Part shown: one piece after another, positions 7,541 to 15,749 of the stretch
Layout of the letters: every line of letters starts with the position of its first letter
Position numbering within the stretch: position 1 is the stretch's first letter
Assembly (NCBI GenBank): GCA_964598535.1
Contig: CAZRCI010000016.1
Location: 47,694 to 111,693 of the forward strand
Length of the DNA stretch: 64,000 bases
Source of the DNA: JALHMI01 sp964598535
GTDB lineage: Bacteria > Planctomycetota > Planctomycetia > Pirellulales > PALSA-1355
Reading direction: 5' to 3'
Notes under the pieces: generated by a model
Database searches by the model: none
What the model was told of the DNA's origin: nothing
Seen by the model: the letters and a program-made list of their open reading frames with translations, nothing else
Translations under genes and position numbers: made by a program

Positions 7541-8515
7541 ATGGCATCGCATAAACGTATTCTGGTGACCGGCGGAGCGGGCTTTCTCGGCTCGTATCTT
7601 TGCGAACGGCTCGTCGCTGAAGGGCACGACGTCATCTGTCTGGACAACTTCTTCACCAGCCAGAAGTCGAACGTCGCGCACCTGTTGGGCGAGCGCAACT
7701 TCGAGCTCGTGCGCCACGACGTGACGCAGCCCATCTGGCTCGAAGTCGACGAGATCTATAACCTGGCGTGCCCCGCCTCGCCGGGGCATTACCAGTTCAA
7801 CCCGATCAAGACGACCAAAACCTCGGTGCTCGGCGCGATCCACGTGTTGGGCATGGCCAAACGCTGCAAGGCCAAGGTCCTGCAGGCCTCGACCAGCGAG
7901 GTCTATGGCGATCCGGAGGTCCACCCGCAAACCGAGGACTATCGCGGCGCCGTGAACCCGATCGGCCTCCGCGCTTGCTACGACGAAGGCAAACGCATCG
8001 CCGAAACGCTGTTCATGGATTACTGGCGAACCAACGGGGTGAATATTCGCATCGTGCGGATCTTCAACACCTATGGCGAGCGAATGCATCCGTATGACGG
8101 CCGCGTCGTGTCGAACTTCATCCGCCAGGCCCTCAGCGGCGAAGACATCACCATCTTCGGCCAAGGCGACCAGACCCGCTCGTTCTGCTATCGCGACGAT
8201 CTGGTCGACGGCATCATGCGGATGATGAACGGACCGGACGACTTCGTGGGGCCCGTGAACCTCGGCAACCCGGGCGAGTTTACGATTCTCGAACTTGCCA
8301 ATTTGGTCCTGGAGCTTACCGGCTCGAAGTCGAAGCTCGTCTACAGGCCGCTACCGGCCGACGATCCCACGAAGCGCAAGCCGGACATCACGCTGGCCCG
8401 GCAACGCTTGGGCTGGGAACCGAAAGTGCCTTTGGCCGAAGGGCTAAAACGCACGATCGACTGGTTCCACACGATCGACCTGGCGGACTATCGCCCGCCC
8501 ACGCCCAATCATTGA
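7541..8515 (+). CDS. UDP-glucuronate decarboxylase (UDP-xylose synthase), extended SDR
   Basis: 324 residues. It converts UDP-glucuronate to UDP-xylose with bound NAD+. Visible: TGGAGFLGSYLCERL (residues 10-24) NAD site; DNFFTSQKSNVAHL; the very characteristic IYNLACPASPGHYQFNPIKT; STSEVYGDPEVHPQ; and the catalytic YDEGK near residue 145. C-terminal RQRLGWEPKVPLAEGLKRT closes the family pattern. The length is normal for bacterial UXS. It follows the nucleotide sugar dehydrogenase by 28 bp, matching a UDP-GlcA to UDP-Xyl route for surface glycans. UXS-like 4-epimerases are the main alternative. Confidence 0.9.
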   Translation: MASHKRILVTGGAGFLGSYLCERLVAEGHDVICLDNFFTSQKSNVAHLLGERNFELVRHDVTQPIWLEVDEIYNLACPASPGHYQFNPIKTTKTSVLGAIHVLGMAKRCKAKVLQASTSEVYGDPEVHPQTEDYRGAVNPIGLRACYDEGKRIAETLFMDYWRTNGVNIRIVRIFNTYGERMHPYDGRVVSNFIRQALSGEDITIFGQGDQTRSFCYRDDLVDGIMRMMNGPDDFVGPVNLGNPGEFTILELANLVLELTGSKSKLVYRPLPADDPTKRKPDITLARQRLGWEPKVPLAEGLKRTIDWFHTIDLADYRPPTPNH

Positions 8516-8553
8516 CGTGTGAGCGGAGGCCGCGGTGGCCGCGCCATGCGGAA

Positions 8554-8982
8554 TCAGCCGGCGAGCAGCCGCCTTCTCACCTGTCTCCAAGCGGCGCCGA
8601 ATACCGTTACGCCGACGAGGACGCCCAACGCATCGGCGCCCCAATCCGCCACGTCGGCATGGCGACCGAAGTACGGCTGAGTAACCTCGTCGAGCACGCC
8701 CAAGATTAACAGCACGACGACGAGCCGTATCGCGATATGTCGATTCCACCGTCCATGAACCGCCAGCGCCAGCGAAGCCAAGAAGGCCAACACCGCGTAG
8801 GCCGTGAAATGCACGACCTTATCCGAGTTCTGAAACTTAAGCGGGTCTTGCACTTTGGGGATATGCGTCGCCGTGATCAGCGCCAACCAATAGAGCGCCA
8901 AAAGGAGCAGGCACCCGCGCGCGACCCAACGGCGTGGCGCGGCGGACATTTCCGAAACAATATCGTGAGAACTGGTATCCAT
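8554..8982 (-). CDS. VanZ-like family membrane protein
   Basis: 142 residues from ATG 8982; an upstream in-frame ATG at 9054 would run into the next gene's promoter, and the ribosome site is weak for both, so the start is uncertain. Four hydrophobic segments: CLLLLALYWLALITATHIP, VVHFTAYAVLAFLASLAL, IAIRLVVVLLILGVLDEV and WGADALGVLVGVTVFGAAW. The pattern DKVVHFTAYAVL plus DEVTQPYFGRHADVADWGAD is the VanZ-like signature. The family's role is unclear; the VanZ founder gives low-level teicoplanin resistance. It converges on the upstream sugar gene. Confidence 0.82.
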   Translation of the reverse strand: MDTSSHDIVSEMSAAPRRWVARGCLLLLALYWLALITATHIPKVQDPLKFQNSDKVVHFTAYAVLAFLASLALAVHGRWNRHIAIRLVVVLLILGVLDEVTQPYFGRHADVADWGADALGVLVGVTVFGAAWRQVRRRLLAG

Positions 8983-9027
8983 CAAAACCTGGAGCGGGGG
9001 GCGAATGAATTGCTCGGGCGGACCTGC

Positions 9028-9033
9028 TATAAA
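9028..9033 (+). promoter_or_regulatory. Probable -10 box for the dioxygenase gene
   Basis: TATAAA in an A-rich stretch 55 bases before ATG 9088. No good -35 is seen at 17 bp. Confidence 0.35.
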
Positions 9034-9087
9034 AATAAGGAAACGGTCCAACACTCACGCCGCCAATCCTCACACATCGCAACCGCT

Positions 9088-9858
9088 ATGGCAACCTCGA
9101 CTACGTTCACCCCCGCCGAACTCTCCCGGTACGACGAAGACGGCTACGTTCTCGTCCCGCAGCTCTTCGACACCGACGAGGTGCAAAAGCTGCTGGCCTT
9201 CGCCAAACACGACCAGGCACTGCTAGCAGGCGCCACGGGCCGCAAGGACGCCACCGGTCAGATCACCAAGCTCACGCTCTGGAACGAGGCCGGCGACGAC
9301 CTGTACAGTATGTTCAGCCGCTCGCCGCGCATCGTCGACCGCATGGAGCAAATCCTGGGCGGCGAAGTCTATCACTATCACACCAAGATGATGCTCAAGG
9401 AGCCACTCGTAGGCGGCGCTTGGGAGTGGCATCAAGACTACGGCTACTGGTACTACAATGGCTGCCTTTATCCGCTCTTGGCAAGTTGCCTGATCGCCGT
9501 GGATCGGGCGACGCGCGAGAACGGCTGCCTGCAAGTCCTCAAAGGTTCGCATCACCTGGGACGCGTCGAGCACGGCAAGACCGGCGACCAAACCGGCGCC
9601 GACATGGAGATCGTCGACGCAGCGCTAGAACGTTTGCCGCTGGAGCATATCGAAGCCAACCCTGGCGATGCGTTGTTCTTTCACTGCAATCTGCTGCACC
9701 GCTCGGATCAGAACACCTCACCGAATCCGCGCTGGTCGTTGATCTGCTGCTATAACGCCGCGCGTAACAATCCGTATAAAGAATCGCGCCATCCACGCTA
9801 CACCCCGCTTAGCAAGGTTGACAGCGACGCGATCAAGAATTGGACCGCCCGGGGCTGA
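9088..9858 (+). CDS. Phytanoyl-CoA dioxygenase family protein (Fe(II)/2-oxoglutarate)
   Basis: 256 residues from ATG 9088; an upstream extension in the same frame is non-coding in character. It is a double-stranded beta-helix oxygenase with the iron ligands WHQDYGYWYYNG (His and Asp near residues 115 and 117) and distal His in FFHCNLLHRSDQN near residue 209, plus a 2-oxoglutarate-binding Arg in NPRWSLIC. The N-terminal YDEDGYVLVPQLFD is typical of the family. Substrates in bacteria are mostly small hydroxylated or halogenated metabolites; none can be named here. The following gene is a sugar isomerase-like TIM barrel 60 bp downstream, so the two may act in one catabolic step series. Confidence 0.87.
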   Translation: MATSTTFTPAELSRYDEDGYVLVPQLFDTDEVQKLLAFAKHDQALLAGATGRKDATGQITKLTLWNEAGDDLYSMFSRSPRIVDRMEQILGGEVYHYHTKMMLKEPLVGGAWEWHQDYGYWYYNGCLYPLLASCLIAVDRATRENGCLQVLKGSHHLGRVEHGKTGDQTGADMEIVDAALERLPLEHIEANPGDALFFHCNLLHRSDQNTSPNPRWSLICCYNAARNNPYKESRHPRYTPLSKVDSDAIKNWTARG

Positions 9859-9918
9859 CGCCGCCCCGGATTTGGCGGCCTGCTCCCGGCCCCCCCTCAC
9901 ACATAGAAGCTGCGAAAG

Positions 9919-10740
9919 ATGCGACTCGGACTCATCAATTCCGCTTGGGTACAAGCCAATCGCCCGACCGACTTCGGTCTCAACGAAACCCAGCGGATCG
10001 GCTTCGACGCCATCGATATCTTTACCGATCCGCTGACGCTCGACGTTCGCGAGCGGCGGCTGGTAAAAGACCGTTGTGACGAACTAAGTCTGCCGATCGT
10101 GTCGCTGCCGTGCGTGGCCGTGGGACTGATCGACTTCAACGAGAGCGTCCGCCAGTTCCATCTGGATCGGTGCGCCGCGTTTCTCGACCTGGCTTACGAA
10201 TACCAGGCCAAAAACTTACTCCTGGTGATCGGCGAGTACATTTGGAACCGCGAGGTGATTCCACCAGCCGAACAGTGGCGGCTAGGTGTCGAGGCCGTGC
10301 AGATCCTCGGTCATCAGGCCGCCGACCTGGGCTTGGAAATCGCGCTCGAGCTGGAGCCGTTCCCGCTGTCGCTGATCAACGACGTCGACACGATGGAACG
10401 GTTTTTGGACGACGTGGGATTATCGAACGTGCTGGCGAATCTTGACATCTCGCACCTCGCATTATCGAAGGTCCCGGCCGAGGAGATCCGCTGCCTCCGT
10501 GGGCGCGTGGGACACGTGCATTTATCCGATTGCGACGGCAAAGTTCACGGCGACTTGCCGCCAGGACGCGGCGTGGTCGCGTTCGAGCCCTACCTGCGCG
10601 AGATTAAAGCCCTCGACCTCGGCCAGCGTACGATTTCCATCGAGCTCGAGTACTCCCCCGAGCCGGAACGGATCGTCGAGTGGGTTGAAGAAGCCTATCG
10701 CGAAACGGACAAGCTGATGCGCGCGGCGGGGTTACGATAG
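9919..10740 (+). CDS. Sugar phosphate isomerase/epimerase family (xylose isomerase-like TIM barrel)
   Basis: 273 residues. It belongs to the AP-endonuclease-2 superfamily of metal-dependent TIM barrels. Metal ligands expected at strand ends are visible: IALELEPFPL (Glu), LANLDISHLAL (Asp and His), VGHVHLSDCDGKVHG (His) and ISIELEYSPEPE (Glu). Members isomerise or epimerise keto-sugars or act on inositol derivatives; the substrate cannot be fixed from sequence. The stop is 4 bases before tadA, so the two are transcribed together, although no functional link is obvious. Confidence 0.85.
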   Translation: MRLGLINSAWVQANRPTDFGLNETQRIGFDAIDIFTDPLTLDVRERRLVKDRCDELSLPIVSLPCVAVGLIDFNESVRQFHLDRCAAFLDLAYEYQAKNLLLVIGEYIWNREVIPPAEQWRLGVEAVQILGHQAADLGLEIALELEPFPLSLINDVDTMERFLDDVGLSNVLANLDISHLALSKVPAEEIRCLRGRVGHVHLSDCDGKVHGDLPPGRGVVAFEPYLREIKALDLGQRTISIELEYSPEPERIVEWVEEAYRETDKLMRAAGLR

Positions 10741-10744
10741 CGCC

Positions 10745-11203
10745 ATGCACGAATACTTCATGCAACTTGCCCTGGCCGAGGCCGAGGCCGCCTTCGCCGA
10801 AGACGAAGTGCCGATCGGAGCGATCATCGTGCGCAACGATCGCGTCATCGCCGCGGCCCACAATCAACGCGAGCAATTACGCGATCCCACGGCTCATGCC
10901 GAGATGATCGCCATTACCCAAGCCGCGCAGCAAATGGAGAGCTGGCGTCTGGAGGACTGCACGCTTTACGTCACGCTGGAGCCGTGCCCCATGTGTGCGG
11001 GCGCGATCCTTCAAGCTCGTATTCCCACGGTCGTCTATGGCGCTCCGGACCCCAAGGCCGGAGCCGTCCACACGCTCTACCAGCTCCTGGCCGATCCGCG
11101 GCTCAACCATCGCCCTCAAACCGTTTCAGGCGTGCTTCTAGAGCCCTGTGGACAAATCCTGACGCGATTCTTCCAAGCGAAACGGGCCTTAGGTAAGAAA
11201 TAG
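10745..11203 (+). CDS. tadA: tRNA-specific adenosine deaminase TadA
   Basis: 152 residues. It deaminates A34 to inosine in tRNA-Arg(ACG), allowing wobble decoding; essential in most bacteria. The zinc/proton-shuttle motif HAEMIAI lies near residue 51 and the second zinc motif TLEPCPMCAGAI near residue 81, separated as in TadA. The C-terminus LEPCGQILTRFFQAKRALGKK has the TadA helix with aromatic residues. It starts 4 bases after the isomerase gene, indicating translational coupling or a tight operon. Confidence 0.94.
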   Translation: MHEYFMQLALAEAEAAFAEDEVPIGAIIVRNDRVIAAAHNQREQLRDPTAHAEMIAITQAAQQMESWRLEDCTLYVTLEPCPMCAGAILQARIPTVVYGAPDPKAGAVHTLYQLLADPRLNHRPQTVSGVLLEPCGQILTRFFQAKRALGKK

Positions 11204-11331
11204 CGGCTAACGGTCTGTTATTCAGTCCGATTGTTCCGCTGGATGCCTGGTAATCCGCGTCGTATGATCGAGTGTCAAGTTGGCGATTATTTTCTCCGTG
11301 CAGCTTGTCCCAATCCACCGTCGGAAACCAG

Positions 11332-13491
11332 ATGATCACTTTTGCACGCGTGCTGCTCTGGGCGTTCTGTTTCGCGGCCGTAGCTTTGTGTTCACGCGCG
11401 GCACACGCCGGCGGCGGCCCAGAGAATGTGGTGGTGGTGGTAAACGCCAATAGCTGGGCGTCGCTCACGATCGCCAATGAGTTCATCGCGCTGCGTAAAA
11501 TTCCACCCGGCAACGTGGTGTACCTCGGATGGTCCGGCGCCGAAGCGGCCAGTGGCGAGCTGTTCCGCCAGCAAGTGCTGGGCCCCGTCTTTCAGGCCAT
11601 CGAAGCCCGAGGCCTGGCGCCGCAGATCGACTACATCGTGTACTCGAGCGATTTTCCGTTTCTGATCAACACGCAGCCGGACTACCCGAAGGAGATGAAG
11701 TTTCCGCAAATCGCCACGCCGCGGATGTCGATCAACTCGGCCACCTATTTGTGGAACTTGTTCGCCAGCAAGTCGTCCCACGTGCTCGAACTGAACGTCA
11801 ATCAGTACATGCGAAACTTCTCGAACGTCTCGCAAAAGCTCGTTCGTCAAACCGATCCGCCGACGCACGGATTTCGCAGTTGGTACGGCTGGGGCGCCGA
11901 TGGGCAACTGCGCGAAGGAGGCGGCCTACCCTGCATGCTCTCCACGATGCTGGCCTATACCAGCGGTCGCGGCAACTCGGTGAGCGAAGCCCGCAGCTAT
12001 CTCCAGCGCAGCGCCGCGGCCGATGGCACCTTTCCCAAAGGCACGATCTACTTTACCCGCACCGACGACGTTCGCAGCACCTCGCGACAGGATGAAGTCG
12101 CCAGCGCCATCGCCGAACTCGAAAAGCTGGGCGTCGCGGGACGCATCGTGAACACGGCGATGCCGATGCAGGCGTCAGACGTCCAGGGGCTCATCTCGGG
12201 CGTCGACAAATTCTCCTGGGAGGCGACTCGCAGCACGATCCTGCCCGGAGCGATTTGCGACAACTTGACGAGCTTCGGGGGAATTCTGGAGTTCCGCGCC
12301 AGCCAAACCCCGCTTACCGAATTTCTTCGCTATGGCGCCGCCGGTGCGGCGGGCACGGTCGTCGAACCGCTTTCGATTCCCCAGAAGTTTGCCTCTCCCA
12401 ACATTTTCGTCCACTACGCGCGCGGCTGTTCGCTGGCCGAGGCCTACTATCAATCGGTGTTCGCTCCGGCCCAGGTGCTGATCGTTGGCGACCCGCTCTG
12501 CCAGCCGTGGGCCAACATTCCCGAGGTCAGCGTCGATGGTCTCGAGCCGCAGGGCAAGGTCTCCGGCACGCTCACGCTGTCGCCCCGGGCAAAGTTCCCG
12601 CAAGGCGGCGAGGTTGCCCGCTATGAGCTATTCGTCGACGGCCGGCGAGCCACCACCGTCAAGGCCGGCGAGCCGCTCGTTTGGAACTCAACCATCGACT
12701 GCGATGGCTATCACGAGCTGCGCGTCGTGGCCATCGCAGCCGGACCGATCGAAACGCAAGGGCGACTGATTGTTCCGGTATTGGTCGCCAACGCTCAACG
12801 CACCGCCGTCCTGGCGACACGGCCGGAAAAGAGCGTCCGTTGGGGCGAAACGTTGCAGGTCGCGGCCCAGGCTGCCGGCGCCAAACAGATCCATGTGCTG
12901 AACAATGGCCGGCTGCTCGGCACGATCCAAGGCGAGCGCGGCGCGGTGCAAGTCGATCCGCGCGCACTCGGGCTGGGACGAGTAGAATTGCAAGCGATTG
13001 CCATCGACGGCACCACTTCACGCGACCGCATTACCCCGCCTCCAGTCGTGCTCGACGTGCAGCCCGCCGCGCCGTTACCATCGCTATCCGGTAGCGCCGC
13101 GGAATTATTGCCCGGCATGATGCTCCGCCTGGCAAACAAACGACTCGTACCGATCCAAGAGACGCAAGAGCCAACGTGGCTGGCCAGCAACGGCGTGGGA
13201 ACCGACCAGCCATTCGTCTTCCAGGGCTTCTTCGATGTTCCCACCGACGATGTCTACCAGTTCCAACTTTGGCACTATGGTTCGCTGGAGCTACAAATCG
13301 ACAGCGCGCCGCTCTATCGCAGCCGTGAGGGAAAGTACGAGCAGCGTTTCGCCCCCGTCAATCTGGCGGCCGGGATGCACCGCCTCACGGTGAGCGGGCA
13401 CACCGGCAAAGAAGCCCGCCTGCGAATTCTCTTCGGCGGGCCCGGCGCCGCTCCGCTCGACGGCCAACGCTTTCGTCATCCCAAAGAATAA
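11332..13491 (+). CDS. TIGR03790-type secreted protein with C-terminal PA14-like region
   Basis: 719 residues from ATG 11332; a longer frame from 11272 precedes a normal signal peptide and is rejected. Residues 1-26 are a signal peptide (VLLWAFCFAAVALCSRAAHA). Next comes GPENVVVVVNANSWASLTIANEF...LRKIPPGNVVYL, the opening I recognise from the TIGR03790 family of unknown function. An Ig/big-domain-like middle (about residues 400-590) follows. The end (FFDVPTDDVYQFQLWHYGSLEL, MHRLTVSGHTGKEARLRI) has the beta-sandwich feel of a PA14/GLEYA carbohydrate-binding domain. Secreted and probably surface-associated. Function unknown. The middle and PA14 assignments are inferences. Confidence 0.75.
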   Translation: MITFARVLLWAFCFAAVALCSRAAHAGGGPENVVVVVNANSWASLTIANEFIALRKIPPGNVVYLGWSGAEAASGELFRQQVLGPVFQAIEARGLAPQIDYIVYSSDFPFLINTQPDYPKEMKFPQIATPRMSINSATYLWNLFASKSSHVLELNVNQYMRNFSNVSQKLVRQTDPPTHGFRSWYGWGADGQLREGGGLPCMLSTMLAYTSGRGNSVSEARSYLQRSAAADGTFPKGTIYFTRTDDVRSTSRQDEVASAIAELEKLGVAGRIVNTAMPMQASDVQGLISGVDKFSWEATRSTILPGAICDNLTSFGGILEFRASQTPLTEFLRYGAAGAAGTVVEPLSIPQKFASPNIFVHYARGCSLAEAYYQSVFAPAQVLIVGDPLCQPWANIPEVSVDGLEPQGKVSGTLTLSPRAKFPQGGEVARYELFVDGRRATTVKAGEPLVWNSTIDCDGYHELRVVAIAAGPIETQGRLIVPVLVANAQRTAVLATRPEKSVRWGETLQVAAQAAGAKQIHVLNNGRLLGTIQGERGAVQVDPRALGLGRVELQAIAIDGTTSRDRITPPPVVLDVQPAAPLPSLSGSAAELLPGMMLRLANKRLVPIQETQEPTWLASNGVGTDQPFVFQGFFDVPTDDVYQFQLWHYGSLELQIDSAPLYRSREGKYEQRFAPVNLAAGMHRLTVSGHTGKEARLRILFGGPGAAPLDGQRFRHPKE

Positions 13492-13576
13492 CCGCGGTTT
13501 CCGGGGGCTGAAACGACTGGCGCCAGCGGGTACGATGGAGGACTGTCCTTTGCCCCTCGAACCGGAGCCCGCCAAC

Positions 13577-14503
13577 ATGCCTTGCCGCCTGCTGCTCGCC
13601 GTTGCCGCTGCCTGCGCCTTGCTGACCCCCGCCCTGGCCTCTGACCTGACCGTCGAAGACACCCCCGGCGGCGTGGCCGTAAAGATCGACGGAAAGCCGT
13701 TCGCCGAATACCTGATCAAGAGCGGCAGCAAGCCTATCGTCTGGCCGATTTACGGCCCCACGGGCAAGCTCATGACGCGCAGTTGGCCCATGGACGACAC
13801 CGTCGCAACGGAAAAAGACCGAGACCACATTCACCAGCGTTCGCTGTGGTTGACGCATGGAGATGTAAACGGCATTGACTTTTGGAGCGAAGGCAAAGGT
13901 CGAATCGAGCACCGCGAATTCGTGAACAAGAGCGGCGGCAACGAAGCCGTGCTCGTCACGAAGAACGACTGGGTCAGCCCCGACGGCAAAAAAATCTTGG
14001 AAGACGAACGAACGTTTACTTTCGGGGGCGATGAAGACGCCCGTTGGATCGATGTCGATGTGGTGCTCAAAGCCACCGAAGGCCCGGTCGTCTTTGGCGA
14101 TACGAAAGAAGGCTCGTTTGGCGTGCGCGTGCCGTCGAGCGTTCGCGCCGAGTCGCTCAAAGGCGGCAAGATCGTCAATAGCGATGGAAAAGTGAATCTC
14201 GCCGCCTGGGGCAAACCCGCCGCTTGGGTTGACTATTACGGTCCCATCGACGGCGAAACCCTGGGGATCGCAATCCTCAATCACCCCTCGAGTTTCCGCT
14301 ATCCCACGCCCTGGCACGTGCGCACGTACGGGCTGTTTGCCGCCAATCCGTTTGGCCTTTCTGATTTCACCGGAGGCAAGCAGCAAGGCGAATACACGCT
14401 GCCCCAGGGCGAATCGCTTCGACTTCGGCACCGCGTGCTGCTGCATAAGGGAGACGAGAAAGCGGGCCGCGTTGCCGAAGCCTTCTCGGCATACGCCCAA
14501 TAG
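13577..14503 (+). CDS. PmoA-like secreted protein (DUF6807)
   Basis: 308 residues from ATG 13577, after which a signal peptide (LLLAVAAACALLTPALAS) starts at once. The mature region carries the planctomycete PmoA-like pattern: KIDGKPFAEYLIKSGSKPIVWPIYGP, then DHIHQRSLWLTHGDVNGIDFW, then FGVRVPS and NHPSSFRYPTPWHVRTYGLFAANPF. Despite the domain name these proteins are not methane monooxygenase subunits. The all-beta fold resembles galactose-mutarotase-like sugar-binding proteins, and they occur near sugar oxidoreductases and DUF1080 genes. A periplasmic carbohydrate role is a reasonable inference. 85 bp after the preceding gene, same strand. Confidence 0.85.
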   Translation: MPCRLLLAVAAACALLTPALASDLTVEDTPGGVAVKIDGKPFAEYLIKSGSKPIVWPIYGPTGKLMTRSWPMDDTVATEKDRDHIHQRSLWLTHGDVNGIDFWSEGKGRIEHREFVNKSGGNEAVLVTKNDWVSPDGKKILEDERTFTFGGDEDARWIDVDVVLKATEGPVVFGDTKEGSFGVRVPSSVRAESLKGGKIVNSDGKVNLAAWGKPAAWVDYYGPIDGETLGIAILNHPSSFRYPTPWHVRTYGLFAANPFGLSDFTGGKQQGEYTLPQGESLRLRHRVLLHKGDEKAGRVAEAFSAYAQ

Positions 14504-14645
14504 CCTTGAAGACCCGTCAGTTGGTCTTGTTCGCACGCACAGCCCACGTTCGTGTCTGACGGCGCTTGCACCAACTCCGTTCGCAACGAGCAAACTTTAG
14601 CTCAACGAACGAGTCGCGCGCATTTTTCCATCTCAACCAATTTTA

Positions 14646-14665
14646 CCCTCCTTATTGCAGGAGGG
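14646..14665 (+). other. Hairpin pairing an SD-like and an anti-SD-like tract
   Basis: CCCTCCT (14646-14652) pairs with AGGAGGG (14659-14665) over a 6-nt loop, about 115 bases before the next start codon. If transcribed, it exposes or hides a GGA-rich segment. No gene starts right after it. Confidence 0.4.
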
Positions 14666-14781
14666 GTGGGATTTAGGCCGATAGCAATCTTGGCGATTCA
14701 ATCGCCTAGATTATCTATCCCGCACGAGAGCCGTCATTCTACCCAAGCCCTCTGCGAGCCCCTTAGGAGATTCACACGCCC

Positions 14782-15075
14782 ATGGTCACCAGTTCCGCGG
14801 TGATACAAACCTTGGACGATTTGCGATTCTACGTCAAAAACATCCTCTGCCTGGAGAACCAACTCGAGATCGACGCGTTTCCTTTGACCGAACGAACCTT
14901 GGTTCGCACAAATCGGCCCTGTGGCATGATGTTTTGCCTGCATGGCCCGCGAGCGGTCAGGTTGTCGGCAATCTGGGAGACAGAACGCAATACGGTCCTG
15001 TTCTACGATCAGACCGGTGAGCGGTTTCGCAAGGTGCAACTTGCCGAAGCACCGAGTCTGACTGGCGATGCCTGA
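14782..15075 (+). CDS. Small conserved hypothetical protein upstream of csrA
   Basis: 97 residues, ATG 14782, with AGGAG 13 bases upstream. Composition is protein-like: an N-terminal helix (IQTLDDLRFYVKNILCLENQLEI) then a beta-rich half (TLVRTNRPCGMMFCLHGPRAVRLSAIWE, NTVLFYDQTGERF). No signal peptide or membrane segment, so cytoplasmic. I recall similar short proteins in other planctomycetes but no function. It lies 170 bp before csrA on the same strand, but csrA has its own promoter, so the pair need not be one operon. Confidence 0.7.
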   Translation: MVTSSAVIQTLDDLRFYVKNILCLENQLEIDAFPLTERTLVRTNRPCGMMFCLHGPRAVRLSAIWETERNTVLFYDQTGERFRKVQLAEAPSLTGDA

Positions 15076-15171
15076 TGTCTGCTCGACCCGTCATGGATGT
15101 CGGCGAGCGACATTCGGCGGAAACGAGCGATGCAACGTGCGCGACAACTCTGCGATGAGAAAAATCCGCGC

Positions 15172-15200
15172 TTGACCTCCGCGGACCTAAGTAGTATACA
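15172..15200 (+). promoter_or_regulatory. Sigma-70-type promoter of csrA
   Basis: The -35 TTGACC (15172-15177) and -10 TATACA (15195-15200) are separated by exactly 17 bp. The start point should fall near 15207, giving a leader of about 39 bases. Confidence 0.65.
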
Positions 15201-15226
15201 TAATTTCACTAATACAAATTTCGATC

Positions 15227-15238
15227 ATACAGGGAGGT
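15227..15238 (+). promoter_or_regulatory. Candidate CsrA-binding site overlapping the csrA ribosome binding site
   Basis: ATACAGGGAGGT matches the published in vitro selected CsrA consensus RUACARGGAUGU at 11 of 12 positions (G for U at position 10). It contains the Shine-Dalgarno of csrA (GGGAGG, ending 8 bases before ATG 15246), so bound CsrA would block its own translation. Confidence 0.55.
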
Positions 15239-15245
15239 ACGGTCC

Positions 15246-15431
15246 ATGTTGGTTCTGTCCCGGCGCGAGCGCGAGCGAATCAAGCTCGGTGACTCGATCG
15301 TGGTGACGGTCGTACGAGTCGCAGGCGATAAAGTACGACTGGGTATCGAAGCCCCACCTCACGTGCTGGTGCTTCGCGACGAGTTGGAGCCGCGCACCGG
15401 CGCGGAAACAGCGGCGTCCCAAGAGCACTAG
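15246..15431 (+). CDS. csrA: Carbon storage regulator CsrA
   Basis: 61 residues, normal length. It is an RNA-binding dimer that controls translation by covering ribosome sites, and in many bacteria it governs flagella, biofilm and carbon storage. The diagnostic start MLVLSRRERERIKLGDSIVV and the middle RVAGDKVRLGIEAPPHVLVLRDEL are seen. The key RNA-contact residues, Arg near position 6-7 and Arg near 44 (VLRDE), are kept. A GGGAGG ribosome site lies 8 bases upstream inside a CsrA-like binding motif. No fliW or flagellar gene is nearby in this window. Confidence 0.95.
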   Translation: MLVLSRRERERIKLGDSIVVTVVRVAGDKVRLGIEAPPHVLVLRDELEPRTGAETAASQEH

Positions 15432-15749
15432 CAAGCTGCTGAGAGAGGGCCATAGTGACCTTTTTCAGACTCGCGAAGTGCGGAGCCAAACTCCGCACCA
15501 CTCGCAAAATGACGACTTGCGCCGCTATCTTGGCATTGCCTGAGCTTGGTTTCTGCGGTCACTGGCGTCCCAGCCATAACCGGCCATCCAAGTCCGATAA
15601 GTCTCGTATCGGTGTGCAAGAAAAACTAGCCCCGCGAGGGTCGACACTTCGTGCCCGTCGACCCGCGCGGGGCTTTGCTTTTAATGCGGTGCATCGCGCA
15701 ACCACGCCGGCGTCCATCAACGCGTCCAAGGATCGCTGGCTGCGCCTCT
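15432..15749. other. Intergenic region, 318 bp, between convergent genes
   Basis: Holds a short hairpin (GTGCGGAG 15479-15486 with CTCCGCAC 15491-15498) and the strong bidirectional terminator at 15628-15682. No gene is supported. Confidence 0.65.
15628..15682 (+). terminator. Bidirectional rho-independent terminator between csrA and the kinase gene
   Basis: A long stem, AGCCCCGCG plus GGGTCGAC pairing with GTCGACCC plus CGCGGGGCT (15628-15674), with one bulge and a short loop. T-rich (TTGCTTTT) on the right and A-rich (AAGAAAAACT) on the left, so it can serve both convergent genes. Confidence 0.9.

Noticed and set aside
8737..9087. A 117-codon N-terminal extension of the phytanoyl-CoA dioxygenase-like protein
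   Set aside because: It is opposite the VanZ-like gene, arginine/glutamine-rich and not protein-like; ATG 9088 begins the family domain.
13385..14593. A 402-codon minus-strand open frame
   Set aside because: Runs opposite the PmoA-like gene, whose family motifs and signal peptide are unmistakable.
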